Assembly (NCBI RefSeq): GCF_000308555.1
Contig: NZ_BAFY01000321.1
Span: 1 to 32,079 of the forward strand
Source of the DNA: Nocardia cyriacigeorgica NBRC 100375
GTDB taxonomy: Bacteria > Actinomycetota > Actinomycetes > Mycobacteriales > Mycobacteriaceae
Direction: 5' to 3'
DNA: 32,079 bases
Every line of letters begins with the position of its first letter. Within the stretch, counting starts at the first letter, position 1. Under the pieces are notes generated by a model, which was not told where the DNA came from, did not search any database, and was given only the letters and a program-made list of their open reading frames with translations. The translations under genes and the position numbers were made by a program. Of the stretch, positions 1 through 8,789 are shown piece by piece.

Positions 1-113
1 GCCTGCTTGGCGATCAGCGACAGATCGATCAGGTCGACCACGCTCGCGCGCAGCGCGTCGCCGGTGATGCGCTGTGACTCGGCGTCGAGAGTGCTCTTGA
101 TGGGGACCGACAT
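1..113 (-). CDS. dps: Dps-family DNA-protection ferritin (N-terminal fragment)
   Basis: Leftward gene cut by the window edge. The 37 or so visible residues begin MSVPIKSTLDAESQRITG and continue into LRASVVDLIDLSLIAKQA, which resembles the first helix of Dps/ferritin-like proteins, where a conserved AKQAHWN-type segment would follow just outside the window. Family members form 12-subunit shells that oxidise and store iron and protect DNA in stationary phase or under oxidative stress. The start at 113 is supported by an AGGAGG ribosome site about 8 nt upstream. It is divergent from the flavodoxin-like gene at 285. The ferroxidase residues are not visible, so the call rests on the N-terminus alone. 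Confidence 0.7.
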   Translation of the reverse strand, partial: MSVPIKSTLDAESQRITGDALRASVVDLIDLSLIAKQ

Positions 114-284
114 CGTTGCTGCCTCCTCATGGGGTTGGGTATCGACCGGTCACGATCGGTCTACCCGGTTCCCGGCCGCCAAACCCGGACCCGCGGATGG
201 CCGGCCGCCGTGTGAGCACCGGTACAGCGGGTACTGCCCTGGCAAAAACGTCACCGGATGGTGGCCGGATCAGGAGGAGCACGC

Positions 285-890
285 ATGGATGAGCTGAGTG
301 CGGTTGCGCTGGTGTGCACGTTGAAGAAGTCGCCGGCCGAGTCCAGTAGCGACCTGCTGGCCCGGCAGGTGCTGGCGGAGTTCGCCCAGCACCAGGTGCG
401 CGGAGAGATCGTGCGGGTGGTGGACTACGACGTGTTGCCCGGGGTCACCGCCGACGAGGGCGAGGGGGATCAGTGGCCACAGATCCGCGAGAAGATCCTG
501 GCCGCCGACATCCTGCTGGTGTCAACGCCCACCTGGCTCGGCCATATGTCCTCGGTGGCGCAGCGGATGCTCGAGCGGCTCGACGCCGAGCTGTCCAACA
601 CCGACGACCGCGGCCGCCCGGCCATGTTCGACAAAGTCGCCACGTCGGCGGTGGTCGGCAACGAGGACGGTGCGCACAAGATCACCGCCGATCTGTTCCA
701 GGCCCTCGACGACATCGGGTTCAGCATTCCGGGACAGGGCGGCACGTATTGGAACGGTGAGGCGATGAGCGGCGTCGACTATCTGGATCTCGACTCCGTG
801 CCCAAGGCCGTCGCCACCACGAACGCGACGCTGGCCCGTAACGCCGCGCATCTGGCGCGGCTGCTGCGCGCGCAGCCTTATCCGGCCTGA
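285..890 (+). CDS. flavodoxin-family / NADPH-dependent FMN-reductase-like protein
   Basis: A 201-residue soluble protein with a flavodoxin-like fold. It opens with a hydrophobic strand (AVALVCTLKKSP) followed by a Ser-rich phosphate-binding loop (AESSSD), and has the flavin-contacting STPTWLGHMSS segment near residue 90 and a GNEDGAHK loop near residue 127, both typical of actinobacterial FMN reductases and flavodoxins. Such proteins bind FMN and transfer electrons from NAD(P)H; the substrate cannot be inferred. I chose ATG 285 because AGGAGGAG lies 5-6 nt upstream; an in-frame ATG at 258 has no ribosome site and adds nine unconserved-looking residues. It converges on the iron-permease-like gene with only 8 nt between stop codons. 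Confidence 0.8.
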   Translation: MDELSAVALVCTLKKSPAESSSDLLARQVLAEFAQHQVRGEIVRVVDYDVLPGVTADEGEGDQWPQIREKILAADILLVSTPTWLGHMSSVAQRMLERLDAELSNTDDRGRPAMFDKVATSAVVGNEDGAHKITADLFQALDDIGFSIPGQGGTYWNGEAMSGVDYLDLDSVPKAVATTNATLARNAAHLARLLRAQPYPA

Positions 891-898
891 ACGCGCGT

Positions 899-1306
899 TC
901 AGCTGGACTCGTGGCGCTCCAACCCCACGGCGTCGGTGAGTTCCTCGCGGTGCTTGCGCAGGCCCGGGTATTCGGGGCCGAGCTCGTCCATCAGGTCGCC
1001 GAGCGCGTCGGCGATCGCGTTGAGCTTGTGCTGCACCGCCTCGTCCGAGCGCGTCTGGGTGTTCTGTAACAGCGCGACCAGCAGGAACGTGATGATCGTG
1101 GTCGCGGTGTTGATCACCAACTGCCAGGTGTCGATGTTGCGCAGCACCAGGATGCTCGGCGCCCACACCAGCACGATCAGCACACAGAAGGCGAAGAACC
1201 AGGCTTTGGACACCGTCGCCGCGGCGCGGCTGGCGAAGCGATCGAAGATGGAGCGATCGTCGCTGACATCGGAGGGCAGCAGCGCGCGGCCTCGCTTCTC
1301 ACTCAT
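899..1306 (-). CDS. low-affinity iron permease family protein
   Basis: A 135-residue membrane protein. It has two predicted membrane helices, one around AWFFAFCVLIVLVW and one around the highly characteristic WQLVINTATTIITFLLVALLQNTQ stretch, then a cytoplasmic helix starting at RSDEAVQHKL. The WQLVINT/TFL/LQNTQ pattern is the hallmark of the family named after yeast Fet4, although the bacterial members are much shorter and iron transport by them is not well established. The ATG at 1306 sits about 8 nt from an AGGAGG site; a GTG at 1309 immediately before it is an alternative. With Dps and a flavodoxin-like gene next door, an iron or redox role is plausible but inferred. Confidence 0.8.
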   Translation of the reverse strand: MSEKRGRALLPSDVSDDRSIFDRFASRAAATVSKAWFFAFCVLIVLVWAPSILVLRNIDTWQLVINTATTIITFLLVALLQNTQTRSDEAVQHKLNAIADALGDLMDELGPEYPGLRKHREELTDAVGLERHESS

Positions 1307-1598
1307 CACCGAGACCTCCTCACGCTCACTGCCCGGGAAGCGGCGACGTCATATCCTGCTATGAGAGCGGTACCCGGGAAATACCGCGGCAAACGTTCGC
1401 ACCGCCCGGCCCGGCTTTCCCGGCGAATTATGCCGCTTCCCCGCGGTGCGGGAATTGTGGATTTCTACGACGCATGCGCGGATATCGGCTGAGGAATCAA
1501 GAACGACCCGGAGAGCGACATTTCGTGCGCGCCTTGTGTTCTGATGGGGCCGGTCCCGAATCCGGGACGCCATCGCAGAGCACAACCGAGGAATGTTT

Positions 1599-1766
1599 AT
1601 GAACTCCAGAATTATTCGTCCGCTCGCCGTCGCCGGCCTGGTTCTCACCGCGGCCGCGATCGGCGCCGCCCCCGCCTCCGCTGAGACCGCCGCCCCCGTC
1701 GCGGGATCGGTCGAGGTGTGCGCGCCGATCCACCTCGGGCCGCTGGAGCTGAGCTTCTGCCTGTAG
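1599..1766 (+). CDS. small secreted peptide with two Cys
   Basis: A 55-residue open frame starting at ATG 1599 with GAGGA 6 nt upstream. Residues 1-28 form a textbook Sec signal peptide: Arg residues at 4 and 7, a hydrophobic core (LAVAGLVLTAAAIGAA) and an AxA cleavage site (PASA/ET). The predicted mature peptide is about 27 residues and contains two cysteines, one near residue 41 and one at 54, close to the C-terminus, which could form a disulfide. A perfect 19-bp hairpin starts 12 nt after the stop, consistent with a single-gene transcript. I do not recognise a family. Short secreted peptides of this kind are frequent in Nocardia and Mycobacterium and mostly uncharacterised. Confidence 0.72.
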   Translation: MNSRIIRPLAVAGLVLTAAAIGAAPASAETAAPVAGSVEVCAPIHLGPLELSFCL

Positions 1767-1777
1767 CAACCCTGTTC

Positions 1778-1823
1778 GGTCGCCGCGGCGGTGGCGTGTC
1801 CCGTCGCCACCGCCGCGGCGACC
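1778..1823 (+). terminator. perfect 19-bp hairpin, probable intrinsic terminator
   Basis: Arms GGTCGCCGCGGCGGTGGCG (1778-1796) and its exact reverse complement (1805-1823) flank an 8-nt loop. There is no U-tract, as is usual for actinobacterial terminators. It lies 12 nt after the small secreted peptide gene and 150 nt before the PucR-type gene. Confidence 0.75.
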
Positions 1824-1975
1824 CGGGCGCGGCGGCCGCCGGCCTCGATTGTTGGAATCTATAAACGTTTCCGATATCCGTTCCACCTTGTCACAATCGA
1901 AGGTCACGACATGGCAACGGGTTCTCGCGGTAGCGTGAGTCCCTGCCCAGCAGCCCTGGGTGGGAAGGAATTACC

Positions 1976-3214
1976 ATGTCTGTCGCAGCCTCAGCCGAAC
2001 CATTTCTCACCTCTTCCGGTCGGCCGGTATCCACTCCACTGAAGGATGTACGGACCATTTCCCGTCAGATGGTCGGCCATTTCATCGAAAATGTCGTGCC
2101 GTGTGCCACGCTCCCGGGCGAAGCGCTCGACGGCGATATCACCACGGTGACGCGGATCTGCCTGGAATTGACCAACAGCATGCTGGACGGGCGCGACCTA
2201 CGCGGCCGAACCGAACGGGTGCAAGACGCCGCGGCGGACTGGGCGCGCGAGGGCATCCCGATCGACACCATCCATCACGCCATCCACGAGGGCTTCAAGC
2301 TCGGATTCGACCTGATCCTGGAAAACGGCACCATCCACGATTTCGACACCGCGGTCGGGGTGGCCAGGCGATTGATGGATGCCCAGGACATGATCAACTC
2401 GGCCGTCTCGTTGGCCTATGTGCGCGAACTGCGATCGGTAGTCAGTGAACACCACACGGCCGTGCACACGCTGACCTCGGCGCTGCTGGGCGGGCAGAGC
2501 ACCTCCACCATGGCCCGCGAGTGCGGGATCGAAGTGGCCGAGCGCTACCACGTTGTGGCGCTGGAGCTTCCACCGCATCCCGAGGAGAAGGTCTCGGCGC
2601 TCGACGAGAAGATCGTCGCGCGCCGCAAGCTGCGCCGCGTGCAGGCCGAACTGGCCAACCGGTGCGCCGGCAAGGTGCTGTCGCTGCTCAGTGTGGACGG
2701 CGGCACCCTGCTGCTGCCTGCCACCGAGTTCACCGACGCCGACCTCGACCGGCTGATCGACAACCTCTCCGTCGCAGGCCAGGTCCCGATCCGAGCGGTC
2801 GCGACGACGGCGACGCCCGCGCAGATCCCCGGCGTCGCCGAGCAGGTCCACGAGCTGGTCGATATCGTGCACCTGCTCGGCGGCGAGAGCAAGGTGTATC
2901 GCCCGCATGAGCTGGCCTTCGAGTACCAATTGACCCGCCCCGGCCCCGCCCGCGACTACTTGAGCTCGGTCCTCGATTCCCTCGAGGCGTACCCGGAATT
3001 GCTCACCACCCTCGAGGTGCACATGGCCACGAATATGCAGCGCTCGCGGTCGGCCCGCAAACTCTACGTGCACACCAACACCGTGGACTACCGATTGAAA
3101 CGCATCGGCCAGATCACCGGATTCGACCCGAACGACGTCACCGGGCTGTGCTATCTGCGGGCGGCGCTGCTGATTCGCGCCCACCGCGGGCGCGGCATGG
3201 TCGACGTCGCCTGA
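1976..3214 (+). CDS. PucR/CdaR-type transcriptional regulator with RsbRD-like N-terminal domain
   Basis: A 412-residue regulator. The N-terminal third (about residues 25-150) is an all-helical region resembling the RsbRD-N domain found in actinobacterial PucR-type proteins. A middle GGDEF-like segment of the CdaR type follows, and the C-terminus carries a PucR helix-turn-helix: the ARKLYVHTNTVDYRLKRI pattern near residues 360-378 matches the recognition helix (H-NTV-YRL-RI). Such proteins bind DNA and act as one-component regulators; Nocardia genomes contain many paralogues, so the target cannot be read from the name. GGAAGGAA lies 5-6 nt before ATG 1976. The upstream gene ends in a strong terminator, and the next gene starts 126 nt downstream on the same strand, so local or autoregulation is possible but unproven. 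Confidence 0.85.
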   Translation: MSVAASAEPFLTSSGRPVSTPLKDVRTISRQMVGHFIENVVPCATLPGEALDGDITTVTRICLELTNSMLDGRDLRGRTERVQDAAADWAREGIPIDTIHHAIHEGFKLGFDLILENGTIHDFDTAVGVARRLMDAQDMINSAVSLAYVRELRSVVSEHHTAVHTLTSALLGGQSTSTMARECGIEVAERYHVVALELPPHPEEKVSALDEKIVARRKLRRVQAELANRCAGKVLSLLSVDGGTLLLPATEFTDADLDRLIDNLSVAGQVPIRAVATTATPAQIPGVAEQVHELVDIVHLLGGESKVYRPHELAFEYQLTRPGPARDYLSSVLDSLEAYPELLTTLEVHMATNMQRSRSARKLYVHTNTVDYRLKRIGQITGFDPNDVTGLCYLRAALLIRAHRGRGMVDVA

Positions 3215-3340
3215 TCTGGGCGACGCCGACCGCTTCTGACCTCACATTCGGTGAGGCTGTGTCGTCGCAGTGGTGTCACATTCGCGGTTCGGGCGGTGTC
3301 TTGTGTCCGGCCCCGAATACCACTCGATCGAAAGAAGCCC

Positions 3341-4255
3341 ATGACACTGTCTGTTGTGGTCGGCGCCGGCGGCGTCGGCACCCTGACCGCGCAACTGCTC
3401 GCCGACGCCGGACACGAGGTCCGGTTGATCACGCGTAGTGGGAGCGGGCCGCGCGATCGGCGGATCGAGTGCCTCGCCGCCGACGCCGGCGACACCGCGC
3501 GGCTGATCGAGCTGACCTCGGGCGCCGAGACACTGTTCAACTGCGCCGCGCCGCCGTATCACCGCTGGCGCACCGAGCTGTTGCCGCTGTTCGGCTCCCT
3601 GCTGCGGGCCGCGGAGGCAACAGGTGCCGGATACGTGATGCTCGGCAACCTGTACGGCTACGGCGCACCCACGGCGCCGATGACCGAGGATCTGCCGATG
3701 ACGCCGAATTCGGTCAAAGGCCGGGTGCGTGCGCAGGCCTGGCAGGAAGCGTCGGCGGCCTATGCGGCGGGACGGGTGCGCGTCACCGAAGTGCGGGCCA
3801 GTGATTTCCTCGGCCCCGGCGCCCGGTCCACCTTCGCCGTCATGGTGGCGGCCAAGGTCTTGTCCGGGAAGACGGCCATGCTGCCAGGCGATCTGGAGGC
3901 GCCGCACAGCTGGACCGGCACCGCCGACGCGGCCCGCACGCTCATCGCCCTCGCCGAGGACGACCGCGCCTGGGGCCGGGCCTGGCACGTACCCACCAAT
4001 CCACCCGTCTCACCCCGTCAGCTGGCCGAGCGGCTCGCCCGCGTCGCCGGCGCGCCTGCGCCGACACTGCGCCGCATGCCGGGCTGGATGCTGCGCGCGG
4101 GCGGTCTGACCTCCCCGGTCGTCCGGGAGCTTCGCGAAGTGCAGTACCAGCTCGACCGGCCGTTCGTCATCGACTCGAGCCTGACCGAGCAGACGTTCGG
4201 ACTCGCGCCGACGCCGCTGCCCGACATCCTGCACAGCATGGTTGCGGCATCCTGA
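3341..4255 (+). CDS. NAD-dependent epimerase/dehydratase-like protein (extended SDR)
   Basis: A 304-residue Rossmann-fold protein. The N-terminus has the dinucleotide-binding pattern VVVGAGGVGTLTAQLL followed by an acidic/basic loop (VRLITRSG), and residues around 100-115 give the NLYGYG segment that carries the usual catalytic Tyr of extended short-chain dehydrogenases. The typical YxxxK Lys is not evident in register, so activity is uncertain. A predicted substrate-binding half follows (ASDFLGPGAR, HSWTGTADAAR). The start at 3341 was chosen over upstream in-frame codons because the Rossmann strand begins immediately there and a purine-rich AAAGAAG lies 4 nt upstream. It follows the PucR-type regulator in the same direction, which could control it. 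Substrate unknown. Confidence 0.78.
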   Translation: MTLSVVVGAGGVGTLTAQLLADAGHEVRLITRSGSGPRDRRIECLAADAGDTARLIELTSGAETLFNCAAPPYHRWRTELLPLFGSLLRAAEATGAGYVMLGNLYGYGAPTAPMTEDLPMTPNSVKGRVRAQAWQEASAAYAAGRVRVTEVRASDFLGPGARSTFAVMVAAKVLSGKTAMLPGDLEAPHSWTGTADAARTLIALAEDDRAWGRAWHVPTNPPVSPRQLAERLARVAGAPAPTLRRMPGWMLRAGGLTSPVVRELREVQYQLDRPFVIDSSLTEQTFGLAPTPLPDILHSMVAAS

Positions 4256-4387
4256 TCCCTTGCACACATCGTCGCCGCCACGAAATATCCCATCATCCCA
4301 GGAGTAATCACGATCGAACTTCTCGGCTTGAACACGAGTACCCCGGGTATCCGCGCAACGGGGACAACGACCCGAGGAGACACACTC

Positions 4388-4867
4388 ATGGCACATCAGC
4401 TCACCAGGCTCGGCGCGGCCGCGGCGATCGCGACCGCAGCGGTCATCGCCGGTTCCGGACAGGCCGCCGCCCAGCCGACCAGCGTCACGATCGACGGCAA
4501 TATGCAGGTCCTCGGCATGAACGTGCTGCACGTGGACGCCCAGAGTTCGCCGGGTGATCCCACGACCGGCACCTATGTGGCCACCGCCAAGCTCGGCAAT
4601 ATGAACCTGCCGATACGCGTCACCGGCCCGGTCACCTGCCTGACGGTCCGCGACAACACCGTCTCGCTGGTCTACCCGATCACCACCATGGAACCGGTGA
4701 TGCTGTTCCCGCCGGATTCGATGGCCATCCAGATCACGGTCATGAAGGGCCAGGCAGGTCAGCCGAACCGGATCGGCTATGGCATGCCGATGCCGACCAG
4801 CAGCTTCCGCGGCTGCGAACCGGGCCCGACTCCGCTGATGTTCGACGGGACCATCGACATCAGGTGA
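4388..4867 (+). CDS. small secreted protein, unknown function
   Basis: A 159-residue protein with a clear Sec signal peptide: MAHQLTRLG, an Ala/Ile-rich core and a GQAAAQ cleavage region near residues 26-28. The mature part looks beta-rich and contains two cysteines (TCLTVRD and FRGCEPG) that could pair. The start at 4388 has GAGGAGA about 7 nt upstream; upstream in-frame codons would bury the signal sequence. It resembles the many small exported proteins of Nocardia and Mycobacterium that have a DNTVSLVYP-type strand after the first Cys, but I cannot name a family. It is followed by two G+C-rich hairpins and then by the betaine operon. Confidence 0.75.
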   Translation: MAHQLTRLGAAAAIATAAVIAGSGQAAAQPTSVTIDGNMQVLGMNVLHVDAQSSPGDPTTGTYVATAKLGNMNLPIRVTGPVTCLTVRDNTVSLVYPITTMEPVMLFPPDSMAIQITVMKGQAGQPNRIGYGMPMPTSSFRGCEPGPTPLMFDGTIDIR

Positions 4868-4901
4868 TCGCCGGGTAGCGGTCCCGGAAGCCGCATCGAC
4901 T

Positions 4902-4975
4902 ACCGGGCCGGGCCTGGCGGGGCCCGGTCACAGTCGCTGACGCCGCCGGACCTCCCGCCTGCACCGGCCGGGAGG
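4902..4975 (+). terminator. two consecutive GC-rich hairpins, possible terminator
   Basis: ACCGGGCC (4902-4909) pairs with GGCCCGGT (4921-4928), and CCTCCCG (4951-4957) pairs with CGGGAGG (4969-4975), each with an 11-nt loop. They lie 35-110 nt after the small secreted protein gene. No U-tract. Either may end that transcript before the betT-like promoter. Confidence 0.45.
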
Positions 4976-5048
4976 ATCGACCCGGCACGGGTTCGTACCG
5001 ATCGCGGACACGAGGCCGATGATGCCTCCGGCCTCGTCCCGACGCGAC

Positions 5049-5061
5049 TAGCGTTCGTCCC
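5049..5061 (+). promoter_or_regulatory. -10 element for leaderless betT-like transcript
   Basis: TAGCGT (5049-5054) fits the TANNNT actinobacterial -10 and is followed by exactly 7 nt before ATG 5062, so transcription would begin at the A of the start codon. No Shine-Dalgarno sequence precedes that ATG. No convincing -35 was seen. Confidence 0.5.
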
Positions 5062-7278
5062 ATGAGTGGCGTCAGCGATCCACCGGACAGCAACAACACC
5101 GACCGTGAACCGTCCGTTGCCGCGACCCCGGACGCGGACGCCGCCGATGCCGCCGATGCCGCAACCTTCCACTCCGCCCATCCCGCACATCCGGCGGCGG
5201 GCCGCGGTTCGGTCAACAAACCGGTGTTCCTCGCCGCCGCGGGCATCGTGCTCGTGTTCGCCATCTGGGCGCTGGCCGCCCCGGAGAGCGCGGAAACCGT
5301 GGTGGGCGAGGTCAAGACCTTCATCTCCACCTGGTTCGGCTGGTGGTACTTCATTCTGGCGACCGGCATCGTCGGGCTCGTGGTGTTCCTCGGCGTCAGC
5401 CGCTACGGCCGCTACCGGCTCGGCCCGGAGGAATCGCGCCCGGAATACAGCCTGTTCACCTGGACCGCGATGCTGTTCGCCGCCGGAATCGGCATCGACC
5501 TGATGTTCTTCTCGGTCGCCGAACCGGTCTACAACTACCTCTACCCGCCCACCGGGCCGGCCCAGACCAACGAGGCCGCCCGTGCGGCGACGACCTGGAC
5601 GATCTTCCACTACGGCCTCAGCGGCTGGGCCATGTACACGCTGATGGGCGCCGCGCTCGCCTATTTCGCGTTCCGGCACAATCTGCCGCTCACCATTCGC
5701 GCCGCCCTCTACCCCATCTTCGGTAAGCGGGTACACGGCCGCTGGGGCGACGCCATCGACGTGGCCGCGGTCCTCGGCACCATCTTCGGCATCGCCACCT
5801 CCCTCGGCATCGGGATCGTGCAGCTCAATTACGGCCTGCACGAGATGTTCGGCATCGACCAGGGCAAAGCCGCCCAGATCGGGCTGATCGTGCTGTCGGT
5901 GATCGTGGCGACGATTTCGGCGACCACCGGTGTGGACCGCGGGATCCGGCGGCTGTCGGAACTCAACGTCATCATGGCGATCGCGCTGCTGATCTACATC
6001 CTGGTGGCGGGCCGCTCGGATTTCCTGCTCAACGCCCTCGCCCAGAACGCCGGCGATTACGTCTCGACCTTCCTCGACCGCACCCTCGACACCTTCGCCT
6101 GGGAACGCAATCCGGAGACGCCGAACCAGCCCACCGCCTGGCTGGATGCCTGGACGTTGTTCTTCTGGGCCTGGTGGGTGGCGTGGGCGCCGTTCGTCGG
6201 ACTGTTCCTGGCGCGGATCTCGCGCGGGCGCACGCTGCGCCAGTTCGTGTTCGGGGTGCTGGTGGTGCCGTTCAGCTTCATCCTGATGTGGATCTCGATC
6301 TTCGGTAACAGCGCCCTCGACCTCGCCCGCGAGGACGCCGAATTCGCCGAGACGACCGCGGCGCAGGCCGAGGTCGGGTTCTACTCACTACTCGAGCAAT
6401 ACCCGGGCGCGCCCTTGCTGCTCGGCATCGCGACCATCACCGGCCTGCTGTTCTACACCACCAGCGCCGACTCGGGTGCTCTGGTGATGGGCAACTTCAC
6501 CTCGCGGCTGCCGAACCCGATGGCCGACTGTGCGAAGGGCACCCGCATCTTCTGGTCGGTGGCCATCGGGCTGCTCACGCTGTCGATGCTGTTCGCCGGC
6601 GCGGGTGGCTCCATCACCACGCTGCAGAACGCCACCATCATCATGGGGCTGCCGTTCTCGTTCGTGCTCGCGCTGATCGGTATCGCGTTGCTGCGGTCGG
6701 TGCGCAACGAGTCCTACAAGCTCGACAGCTTCCGCACCGCCCTGCCGCACGCCATCGCGGCGGGGCGCGGACCGGCCGAACACGGCAGTTGGCGCCGCAG
6801 GCTGCTGGCCACCATCAGCTATCCGGGGCCTGCGGCCACGCGCCGGTTCATGACCACTTCGGTGCTTCCCGCGGTGCGCGAGGTCGGCGCCGAGTTCACC
6901 AGGGCCGGTGTGGCGGCGACCATCGATGAGTCCGCGCGCAACGAGGGCATGCCGACCACGCGGCTGGTCGTCGATCAAGCCAATGAACCCCGGTTCGAAT
7001 ACTGCGTGTGGCCGGTTTCGGCCCCGACCCCGACCTATGCCGTTCTCGCCCAGCGCTCGCAGGACCGGTATTTCCGCTGCGAGGTCTATCTGGCGGAGGG
7101 CTCGCAGGGCTATTCGCTCAACGGCTACACCCGCGAGCAGATCATCGGCGACATTCTCGACCAATACGAACGTCATCTCGGCTACCTGCATCTGCGGCGC
7201 TCGGCGACCGATCATCACGAGCCGAATCCCGGCGACGTCGACACCGACAGCGATCCGGAAGGGAGAACCACTGCATGA
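5062..7278 (+). CDS. betT: BCCT-family choline/betaine transporter
   Basis: A 738-residue membrane protein of the betaine/choline/carnitine transporter family. After a hydrophilic N-terminus of about 50 residues it shows about 12 membrane helices, including the family signature WTLFFWAWWVAWAPFVGLF at about residues 364-382 with the Trp cluster that forms the quaternary-ammonium site, followed by ARISRGRT. The last 170 or so residues form a soluble extension, as in long BetT-type members where the C-terminus senses osmolarity. Such proteins import choline or betaine by proton or sodium symport. The stop overlaps the aldehyde dehydrogenase start by 4 nt, so choline is the likely substrate. The absence of a ribosome site and a TANNNT motif 7 nt upstream suggest a leaderless message. 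Confidence 0.9.
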   Translation: MSGVSDPPDSNNTDREPSVAATPDADAADAADAATFHSAHPAHPAAGRGSVNKPVFLAAAGIVLVFAIWALAAPESAETVVGEVKTFISTWFGWWYFILATGIVGLVVFLGVSRYGRYRLGPEESRPEYSLFTWTAMLFAAGIGIDLMFFSVAEPVYNYLYPPTGPAQTNEAARAATTWTIFHYGLSGWAMYTLMGAALAYFAFRHNLPLTIRAALYPIFGKRVHGRWGDAIDVAAVLGTIFGIATSLGIGIVQLNYGLHEMFGIDQGKAAQIGLIVLSVIVATISATTGVDRGIRRLSELNVIMAIALLIYILVAGRSDFLLNALAQNAGDYVSTFLDRTLDTFAWERNPETPNQPTAWLDAWTLFFWAWWVAWAPFVGLFLARISRGRTLRQFVFGVLVVPFSFILMWISIFGNSALDLAREDAEFAETTAAQAEVGFYSLLEQYPGAPLLLGIATITGLLFYTTSADSGALVMGNFTSRLPNPMADCAKGTRIFWSVAIGLLTLSMLFAGAGGSITTLQNATIIMGLPFSFVLALIGIALLRSVRNESYKLDSFRTALPHAIAAGRGPAEHGSWRRRLLATISYPGPAATRRFMTTSVLPAVREVGAEFTRAGVAATIDESARNEGMPTTRLVVDQANEPRFEYCVWPVSAPTPTYAVLAQRSQDRYFRCEVYLAEGSQGYSLNGYTREQIIGDILDQYERHLGYLHLRRSATDHHEPNPGDVDTDSDPEGRTTA

Positions 7279-8789
7279 GTGAGACCCTCTATATCGACGG
7301 CGCCTGGACCGCTGCCAGGTCCGGCGATACTCGCGAAATCCGTTGCCCGGCGGACAATTCCCTCGTCGGCGTGGTCGCCGAAGCAGGCGCCGCCGACACC
7401 GAGGCCGCCATAGCCGCGGCCCGGCGCGCCTTCGACGACGGCCCCTGGCGCCGGACCTCGGCCGACGAGCGCGGCGATCTGCTGCTGAAGGTCGCCGACG
7501 CCATCGATGCCAGGCGCGAGGAATTCGTCCGCGCGGAAACTCTGGACACCGGGAAGCGGCCCTACGAATCCGATATCGACATGTCCGATATCGCGCACTG
7601 TTTCCGGTATTTCGGCAAACTCGCCGGCGAAGATGCCGGCCGGGTCGTCGATGCGGGCTCACCGGATATCGATTCCCGCATCGTCTACGAGCCGGTCGGC
7701 GTGTGCGGTCTGATCACACCCTGGAATTACCCACTGCTGCAGGTCGCGTGGAAGGTGGCGCCCGCGCTGGCCGCTGGCAACACCTTCGTTCTGAAACCGG
7801 CGGAGCTGACCCCGCATACCTCGATTCTGTTGATGACGGTGCTGCACGAGCTCGGCCTGCCGCCCGGCGTGGCCAACCTGGTGCTCGGCGCGGGCGCGAC
7901 CGCGGGTGCGCCGCTGTCCTCGCATCCCGACGTCGACCTGGTCTCGTTCACCGGCGGACTGGCCACCGGCCGGATCATCGCCCGCGAGGCGGCAGCGACG
8001 GTCAAGAAGGTGGCCCTCGAACTCGGCGGCAAGAACCCGAATGTGGTGTTCGCCGACGCCTGCGACACCGACGAACGGCTCGCTGCCGCCGTCGACAACG
8101 CGCTCAACGCCGCGTTCCTGCATTCGGGTCAGGTGTGTTCGGCCGGTGCGCGGCTGGTGATCGAGGAAGCCGCGCACGACCGTTTCGTCGACGAGCTGGT
8201 GCGCCGCGCCGAGCAGATCCGGCTCGGCCTGCCGTTCCACCCCGACACCGAGACCGGGCCGCTGATCTCGGCCGCGCACCGCGACAAGGTGCACGGCTAT
8301 GTCGAGCAGGCCCGCGCCGACGGCGCCGTGATCCGCACCGGCGGCGCGTTCGCCACCGGCGACCGCGGCGCGGGCAACCTCGACGACGGCTACTTCTATC
8401 TGCCCACCGTCATCGACCGCGCCACCCGCGAGATGGCATGTGTGCACGATGAGGGGTTCGGTCCGACGGTCACCGTCGAGACGTTCACGACCGAGGACGA
8501 AGCCGTCGCCATCGCCAACGACACCGATTACGGGCTCGCGGGCGCGGTGTGGTCGGCCGATGCCGCCAGGGCGCGCCGGATCGCGGCCCGGCTGCGGCAC
8601 GGCACCGTATGGGTCAACGATTTCGGTCCGTATCTGCCGCAGGCGGAGTGGGGCGGTTACGGCCACTCGGGGATCGGACGTGAGCTGGGGCCGTCGGGCC
8701 TGCACGAGTACCGCGAGGCCAAGCACGTCTACGAGAACCTCCGGCCGGGCGTCACCGGCTGGTTCGCCGACCGGAAGGAGCAGTCGTGA
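7275..8789 (+). CDS. betB: betaine-aldehyde dehydrogenase
   Basis: A 504-residue NAD(P)-dependent aldehyde dehydrogenase, the usual length for the family. It has the TPWNYPLLQ oxyanion-hole Asn region, a nucleotide-binding SFTGGLATG loop, the general base Glu249 in ELGGKNPN, and the nucleophile Cys288 in GQVCSAG. Five extra residues lie between the last two motifs relative to the spacing I expect, and the C-terminal EEVFGP-type motif reads DEGFGP. In this context it would oxidise betaine aldehyde to glycine betaine. Its ATG overlaps the transporter stop (ATGA) and its TGA overlaps the GTG of the next gene (GTGA), indicating translational coupling. Other aldehydes cannot be excluded from sequence alone. 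Confidence 0.88.
   Translation: MSETLYIDGAWTAARSGDTREIRCPADNSLVGVVAEAGAADTEAAIAAARRAFDDGPWRRTSADERGDLLLKVADAIDARREEFVRAETLDTGKRPYESDIDMSDIAHCFRYFGKLAGEDAGRVVDAGSPDIDSRIVYEPVGVCGLITPWNYPLLQVAWKVAPALAAGNTFVLKPAELTPHTSILLMTVLHELGLPPGVANLVLGAGATAGAPLSSHPDVDLVSFTGGLATGRIIAREAAATVKKVALELGGKNPNVVFADACDTDERLAAAVDNALNAAFLHSGQVCSAGARLVIEEAAHDRFVDELVRRAEQIRLGLPFHPDTETGPLISAAHRDKVHGYVEQARADGAVIRTGGAFATGDRGAGNLDDGYFYLPTVIDRATREMACVHDEGFGPTVTVETFTTEDEAVAIANDTDYGLAGAVWSADAARARRIAARLRHGTVWVNDFGPYLPQAEWGGYGHSGIGRELGPSGLHEYREAKHVYENLRPGVTGWFADRKEQS

Noticed and set aside
3251..3340. Upstream start for the epimerase-like gene
   Set aside because: Adds 30 Arg/Cys-rich residues before the Rossmann strand; ATG 3341 fits the fold.
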